A DNA stretch of 64,000 nt, from contig JAHHRN010000002.1 of the NCBI GenBank assembly GCA_020025775.1, positions 62,001 to 126,000 of the forward strand, read 5' to 3'. The translations under genes were made by a program, and so were the position numbers. Shown here piece by piece: positions 17,661 to 25,211 of the stretch. The stretch is from Acutalibacter sp. (GTDB lineage: Bacteria > Bacillota > Clostridia > Oscillospirales > Acutalibacteraceae). The notes under the pieces are model-generated. The model made no database searches and was not told the origin of the DNA. It worked only from the letters and a program-made list of their open reading frames with translations. Within the stretch, counting starts at the first letter, position 1. Each line of letters begins with the position of its first letter.

Positions 17661-17785
17661 AGAATACCGCCTTTCTTTTTTATTAACAGTATATGAAAAG
17701 ATGAAGCGAATAAACTGCTTTCGCATAAATTTTATATCGTAAAAATATAAATATAGAAATAACGGGAATTATAGGAGACGATTCT

Positions 17786-18043
17786 ATGGGGATTTTGTAT
17801 CTGATTTTGGGGACAGCCTGTGTTTTTAGCCTATTAGCTATGTTGTGGACCAGACATTTTATGAAAGCCTTGTTTTTAACGGCACTCGAGGGTACGGCAG
17901 CTTTCTTTGCGGTGAATTTTATCGGCGGATTTTTTAGTGTGCATTTACCGCTGAATTTGTATACAGCTTCGTTTTGCGCTTTAGGCGGTGCGCCGTCTGT
18001 GGCGGCATTGCTTTTTTTGCAAACGATATTTCATGTTTTATAG
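17786..18043 (+). CDS. BofA-like membrane protein (pro-sigmaK-processing inhibitor family)
   Basis: An 85-residue membrane protein with about three hydrophobic segments. The C-terminal half, NFIGGFFSVHLPLNLYT and GGAPSVAALLFLQ, matches the BofA pattern (N-x-x-GG-x-F-x-(L/V)H(V/L)P(I/L)N... G-x-P-(G/S)VAAL). In Bacillus, BofA sits in the outer forespore membrane and restrains the SpoIVFB protease that activates sigma K; Clostridia carry related proteins, often of unclear role. GGAGA lies upstream of the ATG. The assignment rests on this motif and on the spore-forming context (spoIIR elsewhere in the window). Confidence 0.7.
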   Translation: MGILYLILGTACVFSLLAMLWTRHFMKALFLTALEGTAAFFAVNFIGGFFSVHLPLNLYTASFCALGGAPSVAALLFLQTIFHVL

Positions 18044-18053
18044 AAGCCCTTTC

Positions 18054-18082
18054 TTGCAATCTTTTTCTAAAAATGCTATACT
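18054..18082 (+). promoter_or_regulatory. Sigma-A-type promoter of the zinc-ribbon gene
   Basis: TTGCAA (18054-18059), 17-base spacer, extended -10 TGCTATACT (core 18077-18082). GGGGAAATGAGGAAG with a ribosome-binding site follows before the ATG at 18114. Confidence 0.7.
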
Positions 18083-18113
18083 GCATGTATCAAAGGGGAA
18101 ATGAGGAAGACTT

Positions 18114-18317
18114 ATGAAACGCGTAAAAATTACACATTGTCCGTACTGTGGTTCCGAGCAGCTTGCTGTTGGTTATCAAACGAAAGATGCCGCGGTTTTT
18201 CCCGATACGCGCGGAGGTGTGTTCGGTGAACAGATTGAACATACCGTTTGTTTGGATTGCGGCAGTATTGTTTATAGTCGCGTGCTTTCAACGGAGCACT
18301 TAAAGCCTCTAAAATAA
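18114..18317 (+). CDS. Small zinc-ribbon protein (67 aa)
   Basis: Two Cys pairs, HCPYCGS near residue 9 and CLDCGS near residue 49, form a classic four-Cys zinc ribbon. The middle has a loop with a PDTRGG turn. Function is unknown; such proteins can be nucleic-acid or protein adaptors. It has its own promoter (18054-18082) and terminator, so it is expressed as a single gene, which supports it being real despite its size. Confidence 0.7.
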   Translation: MKRVKITHCPYCGSEQLAVGYQTKDAAVFPDTRGGVFGEQIEHTVCLDCGSIVYSRVLSTEHLKPLK

Positions 18318-18333
18318 AATTTAAAATAAGATT

Positions 18334-18366
18334 CCGCTGTTCTTAAGGACGGCGGATTTTTATTTT
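18334..18366 (+). terminator. Rho-independent terminator of the zinc-ribbon gene
   Basis: A nine-pair stem (18334-18342 with 18347-18355, including G-T pairs) with a TTAA loop, followed by ATTTTTATTTTTT. Confidence 0.8.
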
Positions 18367-18397
18367 TTGTATATTTGTACAATTTTAATAATAATAC

Positions 18398-18426
18398 TTG
18401 TTTATTCGAAAAAATATTGTTATAAT
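18398..18426 (+). promoter_or_regulatory. Sigma-A-type promoter of the ATP-grasp cassette
   Basis: TTGTTT (18398-18403), 17-base spacer, perfect TATAAT (18421-18426). The start codon with GAGAGGTGA follows about 30 bases downstream. Confidence 0.7.
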
Positions 18427-18455
18427 TCAATTATGATTTAGCGAGAGGTGACACT

Positions 18456-19769
18456 ATGTTCGGGCTAATTGATCATAAAGAAGAAATTAACCGTTTATTG
18501 GCACGTTACGGTGTTAAATTCGGCGTTTATCATAATAATGAATTCAAAGAAAGACTGTTTCCTTTCGATACCATTCCGCGTGTGCTTTCTAAAAACGAGT
18601 TTGAATTTTTAGAAAAAGGCTTAAAGCAGAGAGCCAAAGCGCTGAACTGTTTTTTAGCGGATATTTATGGCGAAAAGAAAATTCTTCGCGACAAAATCAT
18701 TGCTGAAGATTTTGTTTATTATTCCCCGGGCTTTTTGCCACCGTGTGAAAATATTCTTCCACCGCAGGGCGTTTATAATCATATTTCGGGTATAGATCTT
18801 GTACAGGGCAAGGATATGACGTGGTATGTTTTGGAAGATAACCTGCGTATTCCGTCGGGTGCTTCTTATCCGATGATTGCCCGTGACCTTTGCCGAAGAG
18901 CCAGCCCGGACACCTTCCAGTCCAATGCCATTTATGACAATCGTGGCTACGGGCAAATGCTAAGAACCGTTCTGGATGATGTCAATCAAGGCGGCATCAA
19001 CGTCATTTTAACGCCCGGCCGATATAATTCCGCATTCTTTGAGCACAGCTATCTTGCCGAAAAAACCGGTGCCGTCTTTGCGATGCCGCAGGATTTGTTT
19101 GTAGAGGGGAATGTGCTTTATTACAGCGAATATTCCGGAAACCGTCAGCGCGTAGGTACGGTGTACAGACGTATTTCCGATGAGTATTTAGACCCCATGA
19201 CCTTTTTGCCGGAATCTCTCTTGGGCGTGCCGCATATTATGGATGCCTATCGTGCCGGCAATGTAGCGATTGTCAATGCACCGGGAAACGGCGTTGCAGA
19301 TGATAAGGGTATTTATTATTTCGTGCCTAAAATGATTCGATATTATTTAGGTGAAGAGCCGATTTTAAAAAATGCACCGACCTATTTACCGTTCTATGAA
19401 AAGGACAGAAACCATGTCCTTTCCCATTTGGAATCTCTCGTGATTAAGGATGTTTCGGAAGCTGGCGGCTACGGTGTGGTTTTCGGGCGTGATCTCTCCA
19501 AACAGCAAGCGGAGGATTTAAAGCAAGCTATCTTGCGAAATCCGCGTCGCTTTATTGCCCAGGAAATTATAGAATTTAAAGATTTACCGGTATATGAAAA
19601 CGGAAAAGAGTCTCTGCGCAAAACCGATCTTCGAGCTTTTGTGCTTTACGGAAAGGAAATCAATGTTTGGAAGAGTGGGCTTAGCCGCTTTGCACCGGAA
19701 GAAGGCTCTTATGTAGTCAATTCTTCACAGGGAGGAGGGTACAAGGATACATGGGTATTATCTCGATAA
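18456..19769 (+). CDS. Circularly permuted ATP-grasp protein (COG2308 type)
   Basis: A 437-residue protein matching the circularly permuted ATP-grasp family (formerly DUF404/DUF407): GVYNHISGIDLVQGKDMTWY, YVLEDNLRIPSGASYP, the ATP-binding region VIKDVSEAGGYGVVFG (near residue 330) and the C-terminal DLRAFVLYG and NSSQGGGYKDTWVL signatures. ATP-grasp enzymes form amide or peptide bonds through acyl phosphates; this group has been predicted, not shown, to make or attach peptides. It is the first gene of a three-gene cassette and overlaps the alpha-E gene by 19 bases. The ATG has GAGAGGTGA upstream. Confidence 0.93.
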   Translation: MFGLIDHKEEINRLLARYGVKFGVYHNNEFKERLFPFDTIPRVLSKNEFEFLEKGLKQRAKALNCFLADIYGEKKILRDKIIAEDFVYYSPGFLPPCENILPPQGVYNHISGIDLVQGKDMTWYVLEDNLRIPSGASYPMIARDLCRRASPDTFQSNAIYDNRGYGQMLRTVLDDVNQGGINVILTPGRYNSAFFEHSYLAEKTGAVFAMPQDLFVEGNVLYYSEYSGNRQRVGTVYRRISDEYLDPMTFLPESLLGVPHIMDAYRAGNVAIVNAPGNGVADDKGIYYFVPKMIRYYLGEEPILKNAPTYLPFYEKDRNHVLSHLESLVIKDVSEAGGYGVVFGRDLSKQQAEDLKQAILRNPRRFIAQEIIEFKDLPVYENGKESLRKTDLRAFVLYGKEINVWKSGLSRFAPEEGSYVVNSSQGGGYKDTWVLSR

Positions 19770-20443
19770 AATCTACCGATAATTTGTTTTGGCTCGGTAG
19801 ATATGTGGAACGCTCCTTTACAACGCTTAAAATGTTTGCAGAATGCTATGACGTTTTAATTGACGGCGATGAAAGCGTCTATAAGGACTTCTTAAAAAAA
19901 CTCGGGCTTCCCAATGTTTATGCCTATAAACAGGAGTTTATTATGAATTTCCTGTTCGATGAAACCAATCCGAACTCTATGCTGAGTGTGCTGCTTTGTG
20001 CCTATGATAATGCTGTACAAATGCGAAATGAAATCAGCAGTGAAACAATGGCTTATATTCAGCTTGCGGTAGATGCTATGCAAAAAGGCAAAGAGAGTAC
20101 GGCACCTATGCTGAAATTGCAGGAAGTTTTTGACTGCATTTTTGCTTTTTGGGGCTCAGCAGATGACTATGTAGAATCCGAAACCACGCGCAATATTTTG
20201 AAATTTGGCAGAAGCGTGGAACGTTTGGATTTATATACGCGATTTAAAGTTCCTGCACCCTTGATTCAAAAGGAATTCAGCATTCTTTTAAACCGCCTTT
20301 ATAAAGTTGGTGTACAGTGCAATATTGAGGCGATTGATGCGCTCATGCACATTATCATAGAAAAAGAGGATTTCTCGGGCGATTATATCGAAATTCAAAA
20401 TCAGCTCGCAAGACTTTTTACTACACCGATGAATGTTTATTAA
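19751..20443 (+). CDS. Alpha-E domain protein (COG2307 type)
   Basis: A 230-residue, all-helical protein of the alpha-E family, with the characteristic N-terminus STDNLFWLGRYVERSFTTLK. It has no enzyme motif; the family occurs almost only beside the permuted ATP-grasp and transglutaminase-like genes. It is therefore presumed to be a partner or scaffold of that predicted peptide-forming system. GGAGGAGGG lies ten bases before the ATG, inside the end of the ATP-grasp gene, so translation is coupled. Cytoplasmic, with no signal peptide. Confidence 0.92.
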   Translation: MGIISIKSTDNLFWLGRYVERSFTTLKMFAECYDVLIDGDESVYKDFLKKLGLPNVYAYKQEFIMNFLFDETNPNSMLSVLLCAYDNAVQMRNEISSETMAYIQLAVDAMQKGKESTAPMLKLQEVFDCIFAFWGSADDYVESETTRNILKFGRSVERLDLYTRFKVPAPLIQKEFSILLNRLYKVGVQCNIEAIDALMHIIIEKEDFSGDYIEIQNQLARLFTTPMNVY

Positions 20444-20455
20444 GGAGGAGAAATT

Positions 20456-21250
20456 TTGAAAATTTTAGAATTTTCTTACGCAATGAACATAAAATTTTCA
20501 GAGCCGGCGCTTCGGCACTGCTTTTCTCTTCGCTGTTTGCCGTTTGATAACAGCTATCAAAATTTGCGTGAAATGTTTATTGATATCAGCCCGCACAACT
20601 GCTTAACGGAAACCTCCGACGGTTTCGGTAATCGCATTTTAACCGACCGCATCACCGAAGCACACAGTGAATTTTCCGTGTTTGTAACAGGAACTGCAGA
20701 AATCAATTTGGACTTGCGTGAGCCGGAGCCACTTTCGGGAATTTATAAATATCCTTCTAAGTTTACCCATATCGGCGAACAGCTTGCCGCATTTCAAGCA
20801 GAGCTAAAACCGCTTTTAGAAAACAAATCGGTTTTAGAAGCTTCGGAAATTTTAATGCAGAAAATGGAGGAGCGCTTTAGCTATGTGAGCGGTGCTACGA
20901 ATATTCATACTACGGCCGAAGAAGCCTTCCAATTGGGCAAAGGTGTTTGTCAGGATTTTTCGCATATCTTTTTAGCACTGGCGAGAGAAAACGGCATTCC
21001 GGCGCGCTATGTGGTTGGTATTCCGGAGGGCATAGGGGAGACCCACGCTTGGGTAGAGGTCTATGAGCAGGGCCTTTGGTACGGTGTCGACCCCACGAAC
21101 CATAAGTTTGTCGATGAACGATATTTAAAACTTAGCCACGGCAGAGATTTTTCGGATTGCAGCGTAAATCGCGGCGTTTTGATAGGAGGTGGAACACAAA
21201 CACAAAGTATAGAAGCTCGAGTAAAAGTGTTAGATGCAACAAAAGTTTGA
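20456..21250 (+). CDS. Transglutaminase-like cysteine protease-fold protein
   Basis: A 264-residue protein. The N-terminal beta-rich domain (about 1-130) is the bacterial transglutaminase-like N domain. The C-terminal half is a transglutaminase/papain fold with a full triad: Cys165 (GVCQDFSHIF), His197 (ETHAWVEV) and Asp212 (GVDPTNHK). Enzymes of this fold hydrolyse or transfer amide bonds; here it may trim or transfer a product of the neighbouring ATP-grasp. There is no signal peptide. The start is TTG with a very strong AAGGAGGAG five bases upstream. It is the last gene of the cassette; no clear terminator follows before the adhE promoter. Confidence 0.9.
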   Translation: MKILEFSYAMNIKFSEPALRHCFSLRCLPFDNSYQNLREMFIDISPHNCLTETSDGFGNRILTDRITEAHSEFSVFVTGTAEINLDLREPEPLSGIYKYPSKFTHIGEQLAAFQAELKPLLENKSVLEASEILMQKMEERFSYVSGATNIHTTAEEAFQLGKGVCQDFSHIFLALARENGIPARYVVGIPEGIGETHAWVEVYEQGLWYGVDPTNHKFVDERYLKLSHGRDFSDCSVNRGVLIGGGTQTQSIEARVKVLDATKV

Positions 21251-21346
21251 TAAAATTTTAAACAAGTAGAAAAGATATCCAGAATGATGCGTTAAAAATC
21301 AATAAAAAATATACTTCTTTGTAACAAAATGTGTATAAACATCTAA

Positions 21347-21364
21347 ACGTTAAACAATTAACAA
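21347..21364. promoter_or_regulatory. Probable Rex operator upstream of adhE
   Basis: GTTAA-ACAA-TTAACAA within an 18-base site matches the Rex consensus TTGTTAA-N4-TTAACAA at 12 of 14 defined positions. It lies immediately before the adhE -35 element. Rex represses fermentation genes until NADH rises, and adhE is a classic target. Confidence 0.7.
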
Positions 21365-21371
21365 AAAAATA

Positions 21372-21400
21372 TTGACAATTATTTAACGATGAACTATTAT
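21372..21400 (+). promoter_or_regulatory. adhE promoter overlapping a second Rex-like site
   Basis: TTGACA (21372-21377), 17-base spacer, TATTAT (21395-21400). The span 21372-21389 also matches the Rex consensus at 11 of 14 defined positions (TTGACAA-N4-TTAACGA), so a bound repressor would cover the -35 element. A leader of about 80 bases follows. Confidence 0.65.
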
Positions 21401-21488
21401 ATTGTCATACGAAAGAGGGTAAACTAAATTCCTCTGGCTGTAAAAATAAACGTAGTTATGTAATTTCATGCAAAGGAGCATTTATCTT

Positions 21489-24092
21489 ATGGAAAAAACT
21501 TACGAAATTGTCGATTCTGTTGAACAGCTCGAAAAAGCGCTTGCACGCGTGAGAGAAGCACAAAGAATTTTTGCAACTTACTCACAGGAAAAGGTAGACG
21601 CTATTTTCCGTGCAGCAGCAGTTGCAGCAAACAAGATGAGAATTCCGCTTGCTAAAATGGCCGTTGAAGAAACCGGCATGGGCGTTGTGGAAGACAAGGT
21701 TATTAAGAACCACTATGCTGCAGAATATATATACAATGCTTATAAAAATACAAAGACCTGCGGCGTTATCGAAGAAGATAAAGCTTTTGGTACAAAAAAG
21801 ATTGCAGAACCCATCGGCGTAGTTGCAGCGGTTATTCCGACCACCAACCCGACCTCTACTGCAATTTTCAAAACACTTATTTCTCTTAAAACCAGAAACG
21901 GTATCATCATCAGCCCCCACCCGAGAGCAAAGGGTAGCACCATCGCAGCAGCAAAGGTTGTTTTAGAAGCCGCAGTTGCAGCAGGCGCACCGGAAGGCAT
22001 TATCGACTGGATTGATATTCCTTCTCTTGAAATGACCAACATGCTCATGAAGGAAGCAGATATTATCCTCGCAACCGGCGGCCCCGGCATGGTAAAGGCT
22101 GCTTACTCCAGCGGTAAACCGGCACTCGGCGTTGGCGCAGGTAACACACCCGCTATCATTGATGATACAGCAGACATTTTATTGGCTGTTAACTCCATCA
22201 TCCATTCTAAGACTTTCGATAACGGTATGATTTGTGCTTCTGAGCAGTCCGTTATCGTTTTGAAATCCATTTATAAAAAGGTTAAAGAAGAATTCACGGC
22301 TCGTGGCTGCTACTTCTTAAAGCCCGCTGAGCTTGACAAGGTTCGTAAGACCATTATCATCAACGGTGCATTAAATGCAAAAATTGTTGGTCAGTCCGCA
22401 TTCAAGATTGCTGAGCTTTCCGGCGTAAAAGTACCTGAAACCGCAAAAATCTTAATCGGCGAAGTTGAAAGCGTTGAGCTTTCCGAAGAATTTGCTCACG
22501 AAAAGCTTTCTCCCGTTCTTGCTATGTATAAGGCAAACGATTTTGCCGATGCACTTTCTAAGGCAGAACACCTTATCGCAGACGGCGGTTACGGTCATAC
22601 TTCTTCCGTATATCTTGACCCCGTTACCGAAACCGAGAAATTAAAAGAATTCGGCGAAAGAATGAAAACCTGCCGTGTTCTTGTCAATACACCTTCTTCT
22701 CAGGGTGGTATCGGTGACCTTTACAACTTCAAATTAACTCCCTCCTTAACCCTTGGCTGCGGTTCTTGGGGCGGCAACTCCGTATCGGAGAACGTTGGCG
22801 TAAAACATCTCATCAATATCAAAACTGTAGCAGAAAGAAGAGAGAATATGTTGTGGTTCCGTGCACCCCAGAAAGTATATTTCAAAAAAGGCTGCCTTCC
22901 TGTTGCACTCGATGAATTAAAGAACGTCATGGGCAAGAAAAAGGCATTCATTGTAACCGACTCCTTCCTTTATAACAACGGTTATACAAAGCCCGTAGAA
23001 GACAAACTCGACGAAATGGGTATTCAGCATACCTGCTTCAGCGAAGTTGCTCCCGACCCGACCTTGCAGTGCGCAAGAAAGGGTGCTGAAATGATGAGAG
23101 CTTTCCAGCCGGATACCATCATTGCAATCGGCGGCGGTTCTGCAATGGACGCCGGTAAGATTATGTGGGTTCTCTATGAGCATCCGGACGCGAACTTCGA
23201 AGACATGGCTATGGACTTCATGGATATCAGAAAGCGTGTTTACACCTTCCCGAAGATGGGCGAAAAAGCTTACTTCATTGCAGTTCCCACTTCCGCAGGT
23301 ACCGGTTCCGAAGTTACTCCGTTCGCTATCATTACCGATGCAGAAACCGGCGTAAAATGGCCGCTTGCTGACTACGAACTTTTACCGAACATGGCTATCG
23401 TAGATGCAGACATGATGATGAACGCACCTAAGGGCTTAACCGCAGCTTCCGGTATTGATGCTGTAACCCATGCACTTGAGGCTTATGCTTCCGTCATGGC
23501 AACTGACTATACAGACGGTCTTGCCATCCGCGCACTTCAGATGATTTTCAAATATCTTCCCAGAGCTTATGATAACGGCCCGAACGATCCGAGAGCCCGT
23601 GAAAAGATGGGTAACGCTGCTACTATGGCAGGTATGGCATTTGCAAATGCATTCCTCGGTGTATGCCACTCCATGGCACATAAGCTCGGTGCATTCCACC
23701 ACCTGCCTCACGGTGTAGCAAATGCACTCTTAATTGACTATGTACTGCGCTTCAATGCCGCAGAAGTACCGGCAAAGATGGGTACCTTCCCGCAGTATGA
23801 CCATCCGCATACCTTAGCAAGATATGCAGAGGTTGCCGAAGCTCTCGGCGTACCGGGTGATACCGATGAGGAACTCCTCGAAAACTTCATTAAGAAGCTT
23901 GACGACCTCAAAGATTATGTCGGCATTAAAAAGACCATCCGCGACTATGGCGTTGATGAGAAATACTTCCTCGACACCTTAGACGACATGGTTGAGCAGG
24001 CATTTAATGACCAGTGCACAGGGGCAAACCCGAGATACCCGCTCATGAGCGAGATTAAGGAAATGTATCTTAAAGCATACTATGGCGAATAA
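21489..24092 (+). CDS. adhE: Bifunctional aldehyde-alcohol dehydrogenase AdhE
   Basis: Reduces acetyl-CoA to acetaldehyde and then ethanol, using two NADH, in mixed fermentation. The 867 residues match AdhE length. The N-terminal aldehyde dehydrogenase domain (about 1-430) has catalytic Cys249 in GMICASEQ and PSSQGGIGDLYNF. The C-terminal iron-type alcohol dehydrogenase has IAIGGGSAMDAGK, GTGSEVTPFAIITD, GIDAVTHALEAY and GVCHSMAHKLGAFHHLPHG (metal-binding His). AdhE forms cytoplasmic filaments known as spirosomes. I start at ATG 21489, with AAGGAG upstream, rather than seven codons earlier. Biased codons suggest high expression; Rex-like sites precede it. Confidence 0.97.
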   Translation: MEKTYEIVDSVEQLEKALARVREAQRIFATYSQEKVDAIFRAAAVAANKMRIPLAKMAVEETGMGVVEDKVIKNHYAAEYIYNAYKNTKTCGVIEEDKAFGTKKIAEPIGVVAAVIPTTNPTSTAIFKTLISLKTRNGIIISPHPRAKGSTIAAAKVVLEAAVAAGAPEGIIDWIDIPSLEMTNMLMKEADIILATGGPGMVKAAYSSGKPALGVGAGNTPAIIDDTADILLAVNSIIHSKTFDNGMICASEQSVIVLKSIYKKVKEEFTARGCYFLKPAELDKVRKTIIINGALNAKIVGQSAFKIAELSGVKVPETAKILIGEVESVELSEEFAHEKLSPVLAMYKANDFADALSKAEHLIADGGYGHTSSVYLDPVTETEKLKEFGERMKTCRVLVNTPSSQGGIGDLYNFKLTPSLTLGCGSWGGNSVSENVGVKHLINIKTVAERRENMLWFRAPQKVYFKKGCLPVALDELKNVMGKKKAFIVTDSFLYNNGYTKPVEDKLDEMGIQHTCFSEVAPDPTLQCARKGAEMMRAFQPDTIIAIGGGSAMDAGKIMWVLYEHPDANFEDMAMDFMDIRKRVYTFPKMGEKAYFIAVPTSAGTGSEVTPFAIITDAETGVKWPLADYELLPNMAIVDADMMMNAPKGLTAASGIDAVTHALEAYASVMATDYTDGLAIRALQMIFKYLPRAYDNGPNDPRAREKMGNAATMAGMAFANAFLGVCHSMAHKLGAFHHLPHGVANALLIDYVLRFNAAEVPAKMGTFPQYDHPHTLARYAEVAEALGVPGDTDEELLENFIKKLDDLKDYVGIKKTIRDYGVDEKYFLDTLDDMVEQAFNDQCTGANPRYPLMSEIKEMYLKAYYGE

Positions 24093-24106
24093 AAGGAGGA
24101 TTTATT

Positions 24107-24856
24107 ATGAAGTTCGATAAGATTATTGCAGTCAGAACATCTAAAACCGTTTACAGAGACGGCGACCGCGCTGTCAAGGTATTTGACGAAGGTTTTAAAA
24201 AATCCGACATTTTAAACGAAGCTTTAAATCATGCAAGAGCAGAGGAAACGGGTCTTCCCGTTCCGAAGCTTTTGGAAGTCGGTGTAGTAGACGGCAAGTG
24301 GGCTATCGCTTCTCAGTATATCCAGGGTAAGACCCTCGGCGAGCTTATGGAAGAGTATCCGGAAAAGATGGATGAATATCTCAACCTTTTCGTAGATATT
24401 CAGCTTGATATTCACAGCAGAAAAGCACCGCTCATGAATAAGCTCAAAGATAAGATGAATCGCAAGATTTCCGCAACCGATTTAGATGCAACTACCCGTT
24501 ATGAACTGCACACCCGTTTAGAGGGTATGCCGAAGCATAATAAGGTTTGCCACGGCGATTTCAGACCGAGCAACATTATTATCGGCGAAGACGGCGTAAA
24601 CTACATCATCGACTGGTCGCACGCAACACAGGGCAATGCTTCTGCTGATGCGGCAAGAACCTATTTACTCTTCTATTTGAAGGGTGATGAGGAAACTGCG
24701 GAAAAATATTTGAATCTCTTCTGCGAAAAGAGCGATACAGCAAAGCAGTATGTTCAGAAATGGTTGCCGATCGTTGCTGCTTCGCAGAGCGTAAAGGGTA
24801 ATCCCGAAGAACAGGAACTTCTCAATAAGTGGCTGGATGTTGTGGATTACGAATAA
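24107..24856 (+). CDS. APH/choline-kinase-fold phosphotransferase of unknown substrate
   Basis: A 249-residue protein with the aminoglycoside phosphotransferase/choline kinase fold. The catalytic loop is HGDFRPSNII (Brenner motif HGDxxxxN, near residue 147) and the metal-binding Asp is in IIDWSHA. The N-lobe is short (SKTVYRDGDRAVKVFDEG). This fold phosphorylates small molecules such as antibiotics, choline, sugars or homoserine, and sometimes proteins; nothing here fixes the substrate. It follows adhE by 14 bases with GGAGG before its ATG, and lies 22 bases before the [2Fe-2S] gene. Co-transcription under the Rex-like sites is likely. Resistance is an unlikely role given this context. Confidence 0.8.
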   Translation: MKFDKIIAVRTSKTVYRDGDRAVKVFDEGFKKSDILNEALNHARAEETGLPVPKLLEVGVVDGKWAIASQYIQGKTLGELMEEYPEKMDEYLNLFVDIQLDIHSRKAPLMNKLKDKMNRKISATDLDATTRYELHTRLEGMPKHNKVCHGDFRPSNIIIGEDGVNYIIDWSHATQGNASADAARTYLLFYLKGDEETAEKYLNLFCEKSDTAKQYVQKWLPIVAASQSVKGNPEEQELLNKWLDVVDYE

Positions 24857-24878
24857 ACAGCAGTGAGGAGAAACAAAA

Positions 24879-25118
24879 ATGAAAGTAACAGTGTGCATAG
24901 GTAGCTCCTGTCACCTCAAAGGATCCAGACAAGTGGTCGAAGGGTTACAGAGCCTAATCGCAGCGCATAATCTCAAAGACAAAATTGACCTCGGCGGTAA
25001 ATTTTGTATGGGAAACTGCCAAAACGGCGTTTCTGTAACTGTAGATGATCAGTTGTTTTCCGTTTCTCCCGAAACAGTAGAGAGCTTTTTCCAAAATGAA
25101 ATCATAACACGACTTTAA
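24879..25118 (+). CDS. Small thioredoxin-fold [2Fe-2S] ferredoxin (NuoE/HydC C-terminal type)
   Basis: A 79-residue protein with the four Cys of the thioredoxin-like [2Fe-2S] domain: VCIGSSCHLKG near the N-terminus and GKFCMGNCQNGVSV in the middle (spacing C-x4-C and C-x3-C). It corresponds to the cluster-binding part of NuoE/HydC-like subunits, standing alone, and resembles the small [2Fe-2S] proteins found beside bacterial hydrogenase operons. It would carry electrons between NAD(P)H or ferredoxin-linked partners, which is inference. It is likely co-transcribed with adhE and the kinase; a terminator follows six bases after the stop. Confidence 0.85.
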   Translation: MKVTVCIGSSCHLKGSRQVVEGLQSLIAAHNLKDKIDLGGKFCMGNCQNGVSVTVDDQLFSVSPETVESFFQNEIITRL

Positions 25119-25123
25119 AAGCT

Positions 25124-25166
25124 AGGCAGTACAAAACAAAGCGTTTGCTTTGTACTGCCTTTTTTC
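25124..25166 (+). terminator. Rho-independent terminator after the adhE-kinase-[2Fe-2S] genes
   Basis: A 12-bp perfect stem (25124-25135 with 25149-25160) and T-run 25160-25165. No strong promoter is visible between it and the sensory hydrogenase gene, so partial read-through is possible. Confidence 0.9.
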
Positions 25167-25211
25167 TCTTTGTTACGGGGCTTTAAAAATGCACGGAAAG
25201 GGGAGTGAATC

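Noticed and set aside
24107..24856. Aminoglycoside resistance gene
   Set aside because: Only the kinase fold is shared; the position in an adhE unit and lack of mobile-element signs argue for a metabolic role.
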